Below are positions 43,865 through 55,335 of a stretch of 64,000 nucleotides of DNA, piece by piece. The stretch comes from Termitomyces sp. T153 (taxonomy: Eukaryota > Basidiomycota > Agaricomycetes > Agaricales > Lyophyllaceae). The stretch is taken from the NCBI GenBank assembly GCA_018296165.2, contig JACKQL020000084.1:146420-210419 (forward strand), given 5' to 3'. Both the position numbers and the translations under genes were made by a program. The notes beneath the pieces were generated by a model. The model did no database searches. It was not told the origin of the DNA and was given only the letters and a program-made list of their open reading frames with translations. How positions within the stretch are numbered: position 1 is the stretch's first letter; each line of letters starts with the position of its first letter.

Positions 43865-46800
43865 TTACATTTGTAAACCATTCAGGATTTCTTGATAGAC
43901 AATATTAGCAGTCATTCTTGATGTATTTTCTGAATCTAAAATGACTTTGATACGATCTCCTGATGTGCACCGAGAAAGTGCAACATAAAGTTGGCCATGT
44001 GCAAAGACTGATGATCGAAGGTCCAATCCAACATGCTTGACTGATTGACCTTGAGACTTGTTGATTGTCATAGCAAAGGCCAATCGAACTGGAAATTGTC
44101 TCCTGCGCAATGGAATTGGCAAATCTTCTTCAGAAACATCCATGTTGATTCTTGGAATTAAAACAACTGATCCTGCAAACTTGGCATCTCCACTAATGAT
44201 TCGGCATCTAAGAACTCTGGTGCTGATGTGGGTGACAATCATTCTTGTTCCATTGCAAAGTCCTTTGGTTGTATCTAAATTTCTGAGGAGCATCACAGGA
44301 ACACCAATCTTGAGAGCTAATTTAGCCAAAGGCAAACTACTGGCTCTCAAAGAGTTAAGATATTCCATTGGATACAATGCCAGTCCATTATCAGACATGA
44401 CAGAGTCTGCACTCTGCAAGATCTTCTCTTCTCCTGGACATTTCTGCAGAATTTCTGAATTGATATCCTCTATATCAGAGTTCTTGCCAGAGAGAATAGT
44501 TCGATCCAGATAATACTGATCATTTTGATGATGACTAATATGAGGATAAGTGGAAGAGATTAACCCAGTAATAGAATTGTCAATGCAGATCATGGTTTGT
44601 GGAAGTTGTACTGTTTCTCCAGGCCCAAGGTTTTTTCCAGCACCAACATCCAATAACCAAGCTGCATGAGCAATGTTATCAGGAGTCTGATCCAATCTCA
44701 TATTTTGAACCAAGTAGTGGACTTGAATCTGATCCCAAAGTCTTCCTCTCTTGAGTGAAGCAGCAATCATCTGCTGCCTAAGTCCTCGTTGGATAACTGG
44801 GAGAGTTTGCCTAAAATCTCCTCCAAACACCACAGTCACTCCACCAAAAGGAACATCCTTCTCCAGAATGTCTCTGAATCCTCAATCTACAGAGTCAATG
44901 GCATTTTTGTGTTGCATTGGGACTTCATCCCAGATGACAACTTTAGTCCGGAGTAGGAGTTGAGACAATTGAGTTCCTCTTTTGATATTGGCAATGGATG
45001 TATCCAGAGCAGGAATGGGGATTTTGAACCTTGAATGTGCAGTCCTACCACCCTCCAGCAATAAGGCAGCAATCTCAGATGATGCTACACATAATGCCAC
45101 ATCTCCATTGGACCAAACAGCAGAAGCTAGGGTATTGCAGACAAAGGTTTTGCCACATCCACCTGCACTGTGAATAAATATCATCTTGCCTAGATTGTTG
45201 TCTACAGAGTCCATAACTGCATCAAAGGTTTCTAGCTGCCCAGCATTGAACTTGGCCTTGTTTTCATCCACTCTTCTCTTTAACTCCTCAACATCATAAT
45301 CAGTTTCCTCTTGCAAAAGTCTATTGCCTAAAATTATTTGATCAATCTTAGAGTCAACTCTCTATACAATAGCCACCTTACCTGGAACTACATTCCAAAC
45401 TTGTTGAGGTTCTGGCATGTTGGGAAAGTCTTGAAGAGTCTTGCCAAAATTCTTTAAGTTGTCCTCAATGAGATGAAGGCCATAGTCATAGATATCATCA
45501 TCAATAAAGACTCTGCCCCTATACTGCTGTATATTTTCTAATCTGTGTTGAAGATCATCACAAATGAAGTGCTTGAATTCATCCCATAAAGCTTCTGGAG
45601 TGACAGGAACACAATGAAATAGGATAGTGCAAAAGAGCTGTCTGAGAGCTGATCCTGGTTGGATTGGAGCAGCTTCAGCAAGGCATTGCCTCCATTCTGC
45701 ATCATCTTCCAAAAGACCAAGAGCCTTGCATGCTTCCTTGTAGGTTGAATAGATATGACCATTGACTGTCCTGAGATCAGCCCATGATGTTGCATTGGTC
45801 ACAACTGTGAGGAGCATTCTGAGATAGAACCTTTCTCCCTGCTTGGGTGAAGCAAAGTACATCCTTCCAATAGCTGTTCCTCTTTGCCTCTCCTTCCAAG
45901 TCCTTTTAGAAGCATTATAGACAAACTTTGTTGGAAAATTCTGATAAGTAGTATTGTTATTAGGGAATTTGGCATTAGCTTCAAACCAAGCAGTGAGTGT
46001 GGTCTTGCTTGCATTAGGCCTAGCAGCTACCACTTCCAAAGGTTCATTATCCTGAAAGTAGACTTCATGTTGGCCTTCCAAATGCACAGATAATCGATAC
46101 ACAGGAGGATATTCTCCATGCATGTTGAATTCAAAGATGTGCCAGCAAGATTCAGCTGCTGAGATGTATCTAGCATCCAAGTATTCCTTGATTTCATCCC
46201 TCTGTTCCATCTGCTCTCTGGAAATTTCCATAGTTGTCCTATCATGGCCTTTGTAAATGTATTTGTAAATGTACTTGATGGCTTCCACTGAGGCACAGAC
46301 CTCTACATTGATATGGCATTGATACTTGGCTGAGAGATAAGGATTATATGGAACAACATCATGATTGTCATAACAATGGCCATTCTTTTCAAAAAAACGG
46401 CCATTGTCAGGTCTGGCATATTGTGGATAGCCATCATCACCATACAGAGTAGTTTCCTGAAATTCCTTGGGATATCACTTTGAACATTTGCCATCTACCA
46501 TGCACTTTGCATTAGAATGAGCAAGTCCACATGGACCATGGACAATATTAGTAGTAACAACCTAATAGTCAAGTTAAGTAGCTAGAATAAATATTTAAAC
46601 CAAATTAATACCTGATACAATTGAGGCTGAGCCACTGGATCTGGAATTTGGGCAGAGACAATTGAATCCACATCAGATGCATCCTTAATTCTGTGATGAT
46701 TATGGAAAAAAATCAAGATATGCATGTGTGGAAGTCCTCTTTTTTGGAATTCAATAGTATGGACATGTGCCACACATCTGCCAAAAAGACCTTCTTTGAT

Positions 46801-49518
46801 CTCTTTCACTACAGCATTTTTTTTGAGTTCGAATACTCTGGCTACAATATCAGGTCAATCAGCAGCTGTTTGTTTTTTTCCATTGACTGTAGGTTCCTTC
46901 AAGAGAGCTTCTTCAATTTCTGACCACTTTGGATTGGCAGTCATAGTCAAGAAGAGATCAGGTTTACGAAAATGCCTGCAAATAGCCATAGAGTCCTGGA
47001 ATAATTGCTGCATCTGTCGTTCACTTCCAGTATGAGAAGAAGGAAGAATGACTCGACGGCTTTGTGGAGTAACTTCTTCATCTCCAGCAGCAGCATCCAC
47101 TACTCCCTGATAAACTTCAGCTCTAATCTTCTTCTGATTATGTCAAACCCAATTCAATCTGCTTTGTTCAACTGAGGCCCATGCATCAACAACATATTGC
47201 TGAAATAGCTTTCCACTCCAGAGTAATGCAGCCTTGGTTTCTAGAGTTCTTTGCTGAAGCCTATATGCATAGTATGAAGTTTCTGAAACATTATTTGTTC
47301 TTTGTTGCCCTTGTGGTCCATGCCTAGCAGGAATATTGATGTGATATCCAGGCTCTCCAGTTGGAAAAATAATAGTGTAGTGCAAGGGAGTGTAGTGTGG
47401 ATGTAAGTGACTGATCTGCTTTAATTGACCTCCATGCAAGTGCAAGACTATATCACGATGATTTGATCGTTCTTCAGAGCCATCTCCTGGAATAATAACA
47501 GCAACCCCTTCTTGATCATTAGGATTGTTATGCCACCGACGATCCCCAAAATCAGCTCTGAGTGTAACAGAAAGCCTTTGTGGGTGGCCTTCTGGAACTT
47601 CTATCATAATGCGCCTAGCCTGCTTGTATAAATCAATAAATGGATTGACTCTACCAAGCATATCTTGTAAGGAGGCCATTATTTGTAAATCTAATGTTGG
47701 ATTCTTTTGTTGACGAAAAGCCAATTGCTCATTATGATCATAGAAATAGAGTTGTGCATATACAGGATGATTGCCTTCAGTAGGAAGCAAAGCACCTGTG
47801 AAATGATGGAGTTCTCCATTGATTCTAAAGCTGTAAGGTCCAGGAGCATTGGTGATAGCATGATCAATTTTAACTCCCAGAGATGTGAATGCAAAGGCTG
47901 CATTATATTGACAAATAGATGCTTTAAAAGTATTAGAAAGGGGATGGTGGCCATGGAGTAAGTTTAATAGCTCTGGTGGAGCATCTTTAAGTCTGGGCAA
48001 ATCCACTTGGCCTTGTAAGCAGCACATGCCAAATTTGAGATTGTTTCTAGTAGATTTAGAGAGCTTTTCTGCATCAAAATGTAGAGCATGACAGTGTGGA
48101 CATATCAAACTCATAGGACCAAGGTAATGAGATGGGGGTTCATTTAAATAAGGCTGTCTTCCTCTTGGAATAGGCTGAATAGGGCCAGGCTGTTGTACAA
48201 TCTGTGGAATAACAGGAATAATAGGAGGTTCCAGTTGTTCTGCTAGTGGATCATTATCAGGTAGAGGTTCCAATTGTTCTTCTGGTCTATGTTCAGCAGG
48301 ATTAACATTTTCCAAGTCATCTTCAGCAGGTATGTCATTCTGAGGACCTAAACCATTCATTATTTGTTCTCCAAAATCATTCATATTGTCCATAGGCTCT
48401 TCAAAATACTCAAGAGGGTGCAGCATCATTTCATCAAAGGCTGCATGAATATTTTCCAGCTCAAGATCATCTTGAGGAGCAAAGCCATTGAAATCTTCTT
48501 CTAAATCAGCTATATGTTGGCCCTCCCATAGTTGTAAAATTCTCTGAGCTAAAAGATGATTAAAAGGCCTATGTTCAGGATCTTGCTCTGCTAATATCTG
48601 CTCATATCTCTCTTGTCTCTGTCTTTGCTGAGCAGCAAGTCTTTGTTCCTCTGCTAATCTCTGATTATATCTTTCTTGCCTCTGTCTCATTTGTTGCTCA
48701 GCAACAAACCTCAATCTTTCTTGCTCCACTGCAGCTAATCCCTGTTGTTGTTGAGCAGCAAGCCTCTGTTTATTTTGTTCTTGAGCAACATTTCTTTGTC
48801 TTTCTTGCTCCTGAAAAGCTTCCAGTGCTCGTTGCTGTTGAGATGCATTATAATTAGACATCATTTCTCTATAAGCAATGTCTCCTCTTGTTAAGTTATT
48901 CAGTGCAGGATCAGCTTGACCACTGGAGATATCATGTAGTGGTCCAGGAATCCTTCTGTGTCCAGAAAAAGTAGATGCAATAGTAATATTAGGAGCAAGA
49001 GACACATGTGTTTGTCTGCTATGTCTAGGCTGATTGCTTCTGAAAACAGGTACAGCAGGCACATTTTGAGGAATAGGGTTTTGTAATGGAGCATCCCAAC
49101 CCTCAGGTAAATGTGTTACAGGAGGTATATATATATTCTGGCCCACAGGAGCATTGAAAGAAAAGGGATCATCAGCAATGGCTGGCTGCCTCATAGGTCT
49201 TTCAGAAGATCCAGAAGCCACATTATTTATAGGAGGGACATTAGTGCTCCTACTCTGTGCCATAGAATCAAAATGCACAGGTGGCATAGGTGGCACAGGT
49301 GGCATAGCAGCATTGAACTGTTCAACATTATGAGAAGAAGCTCTATTACCTCTGTTTGCACATCGATCATCAGGATCAGTCATTTGTAATTGTTGTAGTC
49401 TACTCTGAGAGCGAGACTGTTGTCTCTGACTCTCAGGAGTACTGGGTGGTTCCTGAGCAGGATGTTGCCTAAACTTTGTTGATGAAGAAAGAATAATAAA
49501 TAGTTTATAAACACTCAC
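43865..49518 (-). pseudogene. Helitron RepHel protein (HUH Rep plus PIF1-like helicase)
   Basis: One frame runs from 49518 to 46612. A 50-nt phase-0 intron (46611-46562) follows, then one frame to the stop at 43865, for about 1,860 residues in all. Order: a Gln-rich N-terminus (48.6-49.5 kb); a Helitron-like N domain with CPHCHALHF and HYTPLHYTIIFPTGEPGYH; a Rep domain with SRRVILPSSHTGSERQ, KPDLFLTMTANPKW, the two-His motif RGLPHMHILI, NIVHGPCG and the tyrosine motif KYIYKYIYKG. The helicase has Walker A AGGCGKT, Walker B VVIWDE, VFGGDFRQTLPVI and TINKSQGQSV ... YVALSRC. Rep nicks and joins ssDNA; the helicase unwinds during rolling-circle transposition. Breaks are TGA at 47143, 46855, 46475 and 44882 and TAG at 45362. 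The upstream start is uncertain: AG just before GCAAC (about 49475) looks like an acceptor in both Helitron copies. Confidence 0.9.
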
Positions 49519-50560
49519 ATGACAGTACCTTTCAAGGAAAATTGATAGGAAGTATTGGAAGCCCCCAATAAAAAGTGATGATTAACCCTAAATTCAAGCT
49601 GATGATAACTATTATAATTTTTTAAAAAAATTAGATACATACTCAACAACTGTCCAAAAGTGAAGGATTACAGCAGTAAAGGCCAAAGAACAGAAACTAC
49701 CAAATTATCAGTCAAGTACAGTCTTTAATAAGCAGGGAACATTTCTATCTTACCTGAATGAGAGCCACATATAAAATGGCTCAAATATAATTTGAAGATA
49801 AAATCCAATCCAAAATTCTAATGAAAGAACATGAAGATCAACTTTCAATCAACCCAGAGAAAGAGATCTACCTTAAAAGCAGAAAGCCAATAACTGGTTA
49901 GAAAAGAAAATGGATAATACTTGAATTAGTTCTCAGACAAATATAGAAAAAGCATACCTGCAAAGCTACTGAACACTCAGAAAAGGAGCCTAATAAAGAA
50001 TGTAGTGAAGTCTGATTTTAGCCATGATTAGTCCATAAAAGTTACACTCAGAAAGGGAGTATACCTAGCCCAATTCAGCTTCAATATAGAAACAACCACC
50101 AAAATCAGCCATTGAACAATTAAGCAAAGAAAAGAAAGCTCACCTGAAAGAAGAGAAAGCTACTCAATGCTCAGAAAAAGTCTAAAGAAGGATGCAATAG
50201 TGAAAATCTGGTTATCAGCTATGATCAGTGATTGGAGATGACAAAAAGTAGAGCATACATGGCCAGTTAAGTGTAAAAACCTCCAAAAGAGGGTCAGTAG
50301 AGTCTATCAGGCCAATCAAAGTTTCTTCTCACAGTATCAGAGCAGAGAGAATGGTTGATGCTTCAGATTGGAAAGAGAGGTCAAAAGAAAGAGTGATTCG
50401 GTGCGATGATTGATCTTTGCCACACACCAAAGGAAAAGGCTGAAAATTAGAGGCCAGCCAAGTTACGTAATTTTACATAAGCATTACATAAGGAATCTTC
50501 CCAGGTTATTGGAAGATTGAGGCACAGCCACTTTCCCAGGAGTCGTCCCATATATTATAG
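49519..50560 (-). other. Helitron 5' leader with about 192-bp tandem duplication
   Basis: Non-coding in all frames. AAAGCTACTGAACACTCAGA (about 49964) and AAAGCTACTCAATGCTCAGA (about 50156) begin two diverged copies, each ending near ATGATTAGT/ATGATCAGT. It contains donor- and acceptor-like sites and could hold a leader intron and promoter. Confidence 0.5.
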
Positions 50561-50561
50561 A

Positions 50562-50879
50562 TTACTGATACGATGTTGTCACACCATTGGGAACATAATA
50601 AACACCAGAAGTCAAAACAAACATTTATTAAGGCTGAAAACTGTAAGCCTCCTGGTAAAACAAGTCCCAGCAACATTATCCCTTTAAATACACCAGAAGA
50701 AAGACAGAACAGGATAGGACAAGGACTATACTAGACTATACACTCAATAATAGTCCAATCACTGTAATGGGAGGGGAAGCATGGGACTGGCAAAAGCACC
50801 TGAGTAGCATCAATTCTGGCAAGATCTGGATCTGATCTAAGACTAACCAGATTGGAATGTTGACTGAAAGGAGGTAAAG
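50562..50879. other. Unassigned AT-rich flank of Helitron
   Basis: No gene. TGTTGTCACACCATTGGGAA at about 50574 could be an LTR start, but no matching end was found. Confidence 0.3.
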
Positions 50880-51215
50880 GGGGAATGAATGGAATGAAGG
50901 GAAGGGAAAGGAAGATGAATGGAAGAATATGAAATGAATGGAATGAAGGGAAGGGAAAGGAAGATGAATGGAAGAATATGAAATGAATGGAATGAAGGGA
51001 AGGGAAAGGAAGATGAATGGAAGAATATGAAATGAATGGAATGAATGGGAGGGAACAGATGAATGGAAGAACCTGAATGGGAGAGAACCTGAATGGGGAA
51101 GAATGAATGAAATGAACAAAGGAAGATGAATGGAATGAATGGGAGGGAACAGATGAATGGAAGAATCTGAATGGGAAAGAACCTGAATGGGGAAGAATAT
51201 GAATGGGAGAACTAC
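50880..51215. repeat. Purine-rich minisatellite, 49-bp unit
   Basis: Three near-identical 49-bp units (about 50901-51047) contain AAGGGAAGGGAAAGGAAGAT and GAATATGAAATGAATGG. Related degenerate units (GGGAGGGAACAGATGAATGG) follow to 51215. Almost all purine on +. Confidence 0.9.
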
Positions 51216-51646
51216 AAAGGAGGGAGAGATAAATGGGGCAAATGGAAGCTAAGAATGCAAAGGAGGAATGATGAAACCAGGAACTGGCCTGTGGCACTGA
51301 AACAGGCATGCCAAAAAGGGGAATTAGAATAACAGTTATGAATAAGGGGCTGGAAAGTATGGAACCAAAAGTCACATGTAGGGGGTGGTCTGTGCACTGT
51401 AGAAAGAGGTATAAAAAGCCCAAGTAGAGTAGCAAATGGACAGGCAATTAATAGGCAAAGGCTCAGTGGTTCCCAGGGAGTGAATCACTTAGGCTGGAGT
51501 TTGTTGAGACCCCTCTGCATTCAGAATAGAAATATTTTGGAAGTAAACCCCTTCAACTTCAAGCATTCATCAAGACAGCAGTGTGGAATTGGAGTAGACT
51601 GCCTAAGTCTTCAAGAAAGCCCCAGAACTATCAGTATTACTCTAAC
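51216..51646. other. Unassigned promoter-like segment
   Basis: No gene. GGTATAAAAAGCCC at about 51409 resembles a TATA region. May be part of an unidentified LTR. Confidence 0.3.
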
Positions 51647-52771
51647 CCAGTACTACATCCGTACACTGCCCAACAAACCCCCGCTCCCCCAGAACCCCCC
51701 AACACTTCGTCAAACTTCTCCAGCACTCCGCGCCTACTCCGGCTAAATCCGGCACATTCTCAGCTAACTCCGACAGCCCCCTGGCCAACTCCAACGTCTT
51801 CCCCGCAGCCACCAGCGCTTCCCCTGGACTTCCTAAGCCCCTGGGACCACTCCTCCACCATGCCTGACCCCATTACATGTCATCAACTCGACACCCTGGC
51901 TTTCCTGACTTACCCTGGAGTATCACGACAGCCTCGGAACAGACCACGTCACAATTGATCCCATCAACATATCAACGCGGCCCACCCTCTGATCGTAACT
52001 GACACCCGTCGACTCCGTCGAGCTCTGCCAAGCCCTGCCACCACAGCCAACGTCCCCGGAGCTCTTCAGTAGTCAGTATATAAGACATAGAGTAGCTCCT
52101 CATACTCTAGTCTTGAGATTATCTATCTACCTACCTTTCTGATGTGTTTCTGATTGTTTCTTCTCGTGTTTTGTGTCCCGTGTCTTGTTTTCCTTACTCT
52201 CAGTCTCCCGGTCTTATCTCATTTCTGTTCCGTTATCCTTTCGTTATCATTCCATGTCTCCACCTGAATCTATTCTCGTTCTCATCTTGTCTTTGTCTCA
52301 TTTTGTTCAACTCCATATCGCTCTGTTTGATTCTGTCTATTGTGTTCAAGTCCTCTTGACCATAATGACCTCACAAACTCTGCAATTACAATTACGAACC
52401 TCTGACGCTCGTTACCACCCCCGGACCCTGCTATACACTTGGCTCCAAACCCCATCAATCCCTGTTGATCCCCCATCAGAACTCCAGCTCTGCTCCTGTC
52501 ATCTGCGTAGCCTCCGCCTCCTCTGCACCTGCAATACTCCCACACGGATTTATGCCTAAACCCCGCCAAGTCCATCCCCCTCCCCCGCAAGTCGTCCTCT
52601 ACTCCTCCGGACCTCCCCGGACTTGCTCGGATCAATCTCCCCTGGCTATCCTCACAAGTCCCCAGTGCTTGGAACACCTCCGAGTGCTCAGTTGTCAGTG
52701 CAGGGAATCACGTTTGCCTAGTAAGGACTCACCCAGTGTAGCTGAGCCCCCATGGTCAGCGGAACCTGACA
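51647..52771 (+). repeat. LTR-B, intermediate age
   Basis: From the block ACTGCCCAACAAACCCCCGC it aligns with the inverted young copies and ends GTCAGCGGAACCTGACA at 52771. TATATAAG is at 52077-52084. The first bases (TGTCACGACC) are missing or replaced. It retains many CpGs lost in the copies at 5.6, 34.4 and 37 kb. Confidence 0.8.
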
Positions 52772-52833
52772 ATGCACAAAAAATTTCAAGACATTTTCAG
52801 CCCTACTGTTCTCAGCCCAGTATCCACCAATCT

Positions 52834-53026
52834 ACTGCTGGCACTCAATTGTGTTTCCTTGGGAAAAAATCAAAAGGAAACTTGTTATGCCATTTCTCAT
52901 GTGGCAATTTCTGATGGAAAAAGTCTTTGAACAAAGAAAATTTGCCTTTTTCTATAGTAGAAGCTAGCCAAGAAACAGATGACAGGTTTCTTTTTCCATT
53001 AGAAACATTTTCTGGCCCCAGCAGTG
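52834..53026 (+). mobile_element. MITE-like repeat, copy 1
   Basis: About 193 bp with ends 5'-ACTGCTGG ... CCAGCAGTG-3', an inverted pair. Its interior (TTTCCTTGGGAAAAAATCA, GGCAATTTCTGATGGAAAAA) is the reverse complement of 57923-58125. Confidence 0.75.
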
Positions 53027-53480
53027 ATCACTGGCACTGGACCAAAAATGGCCATAAGTCTTGCAAGAACGTGGAAATGTGTTATGCAGGACGTATGCAC
53101 GTGTATTTGTTGTGCAGAGGCCTCCGAAAATGCTCCTTACTCTTGGAACCCGTATTCACGACGAATATCCAAAATGAGTAGTGGTTGGCACTTGATCCAA
53201 TTCAGTATGAAGGCAGCCACGGGGCCATATCTCCTAAATTAGTATATACTTTCAACGTGGAAGAATTTGCTCGGGAACACGCCTGCCGGCATCTCGCTTG
53301 ATCTTCTACCGGTACACAAAACATTGCCCCTTGTGGCTTTACCACCTGACACTTGTAGTCGAAGTCGCCCAATGCCATTCTTGGTAGAGAATGTATGGTC
53401 ACGTCAAGAATTCGTTATCAAGGAAGACGATTATATAAATTCTGGCCCTGTTCGAAGCCTCACTTCCTTACACACTATCA
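53027..53480 (+). pseudogene. Coding-like remnant
   Basis: The frame 53267-53494 (AGISLDLLPVHKTLPLVAL, RPMPFLVENVWSRQEFVIK) has normal CpG and gene-like composition, but I cannot assign a family. It runs into the palindromes at 53481. Confidence 0.35.
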
Positions 53481-53578
53481 GGAATTCCCATTAACATGGT
53501 GAATATGCATATTCACCATGTTAATGGGAATTCCCTTTGTAAGCTTGCATAGCATATGCTATGCAACCTTACAAAGGG
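53481..53578. repeat. Twin near-perfect palindromes
   Basis: 53481-53534 is a 54-bp perfect palindrome centred on ATGCAT (arm GGAATTCCCATTAACATGGT...). 53533-53578 is a 46-bp palindrome with one mismatched pair, centred on CATATG (arm CCCTTTGTAAGCTTGCATAG...). Confidence 0.95.
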
Positions 53579-55335
53579 ACTGGCAGTGCAAGCCTTGAAA
53601 ATTGGGAAATTTTTACCCACCCATCAGAAACAGTCATCTCTGGCCACATCCACTGACTCTGCTTCACACACATCAAAATGGGCAACACTTCAACAAAGGA
53701 CGACCAGGTTGTAGTGGCTCCGAGATCAGCGCCGAGCCTGAAATCCTCTCTCTTAAACGCCAAGAGGTGAGTTCTTAAGTCTTACTTTGATAAACTCAGC
53801 TAACAGGAAGACGTTGGATCTGGGCAGGCGCCTCGTAGATCTTTTCAATGCCCGAATTTGTCGCAAAAAAGACTCCGCGAAGTTAGTATCACTATATACT
53901 CAGATGTGAGAAGCCCTTATACTCAAAACTTATCACATCTGTGATAGAGGACCAGCGTATGTTTCAAACATCTGACGTTTTGATGAAGAATAAATGACAT
54001 AGTCTCGGTTTCATGCAGACTTCGATTTTGACGGGGAGCGGCTGCTAATCCTGGAGCGATGGGGACCTCACGCCCACCACCAACACAGCCTCCTGTGAAG
54101 GGCCCAAATATAACAAAGAGGAATAATCCGGAACCCAGCTCAATAGCATAATACAGCTGCCTCGCCTCTGATCTCGTCGTTCAATTCAATAAGGACATGT
54201 ATACCCTAACTACAAAGGTTTTGTTATTGACTGAATTTTCTTCTTTTGGGTGACAGACTTGGAGGCGTCAGCTTCAGCCTCAAAGGTGCTTCAGAATCTT
54301 CCAGGAGATATCGATGGCTCCTCAGCTTTATAGATGATTTCGGAATAGACATTGCACCCCAAAACGGTACATACTACGGGGTGTTCAGATAATCATCCTT
54401 GTTTCATATTGATTCGCACTATAACAGCATGACAAGGACTCTCGTAACAATCAATTCGACACGAGGTCCCCATCATGATCACAGTTTATACCTAGTAACC
54501 CTCATTTCTTCTATTATTACGGTACATGGTGCGCGGTCAAATGTGCCAAGACCTGCAAAATTGATCGAGCTGTGATTGGGGCACCACACCCACTCGATTC
54601 ATGGTTGTGAATGGCGGTGCAATATCAAATTCCTAGTGTGCTTTGGCAGTGTACTACACCTGTTTTTCATGTACCGAAAGATACGTTTATGAAGTAATCA
54701 GGTCCATTCTAGAAACCAAGTAGTGTCTGAACATTAAATCATATTCTTGAATGTATACCCGCTTCTTGCGCGGTTACGCGGTGTCCACAGCAATCGTATC
54801 CGCATCGGTACCCACAGTGTCGCGTAGGTAGTAGACTTCTGTCGGGAACGATTGCTGACCGGCCTTTCTCAACCAGCGCATAATGGCTGTGTCTCGCTAT
54901 ACGTGCCGAATTGCCTCAGGGGAGGGCTTGATTGATTTCAGATATTCGTCTATGAGTCTTGCTGTAGTCGGACTCGGTAATACCTTAGCGCCCTCCTCTT
55001 GGACACTAACTTTAATCAATGCTCACTTTGCTTCGACTCCTGTGTTACAAGTCAAGAATAAGCGCTGACATAATAGCTGGTATACAACTTAACGAGTTAG
55101 CCTAGGCCTGCTCATATAGAAACGGTTTCCTGTTCATACTATATGGTCACATCGGGTCACATTACTATTTCTAGTACATTTGTAACCAGAATCGCAGGTC
55201 AACTCCACTCACTGCCCCGCACTGCTCCGTGCGGTGTACGCAGAGCACTTATTATTATGACAGATCCAGTATAAAAGTCTTGGAGACAAGGACTTTCCAC
55301 ACTCAACTCCTCAGCACCGCACAACCCATCGGATC
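53579..55335. other. Intergenic DNA with weak coding-like traces
   Basis: Normal CpG. Traces at about 53800-53880 (+, LDLGRRLVDLFNARICRKKD) and 54780-55010 (-) look like old exons without an assignable family. The last 300 bp hold the upstream region of the WW-domain gene, with AGTATAAAAGTC at about 55268 as a probable TATA box. Confidence 0.4.

Larger units (their letters stand above)
43160..50561 (-). mobile_element. Near full-length Helitron
   Basis: The 5' end on - is TCTATAATATATGGGACGAC at 50561, with T outside on +, shared with the fragment ending at 11933. The 3' end is not fixed; the hairpin at 43164-43206 and the 59-bp repeats mark its likely neighbourhood. It holds the RepHel gene and about 1 kb of 5' leader. 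Confidence 0.75.

Noticed and set aside
44058..44513. 151-codon + frame over the helicase
   Set aside because: Shadow of the RepHel frame on minus, which has all helicase motifs.
50731..51447. 238-codon open frame on minus, Ser/Phe/His-rich
   Set aside because: It is the translation of the 49-bp minisatellite. The repeated peptide follows the DNA repeat and there is no other coding evidence.
50574..51646. Possible complete LTR (TGTTGTC... to ...GTACTACA)
   Set aside because: Ends are not inverted, no target duplication and no second copy, so the borders cannot be supported.
54780..55010. Minus-strand coding-like peptide
   Set aside because: Short, with stops, no recognisable domain and no splice chain. 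Kept only as a trace in the intergenic entry.
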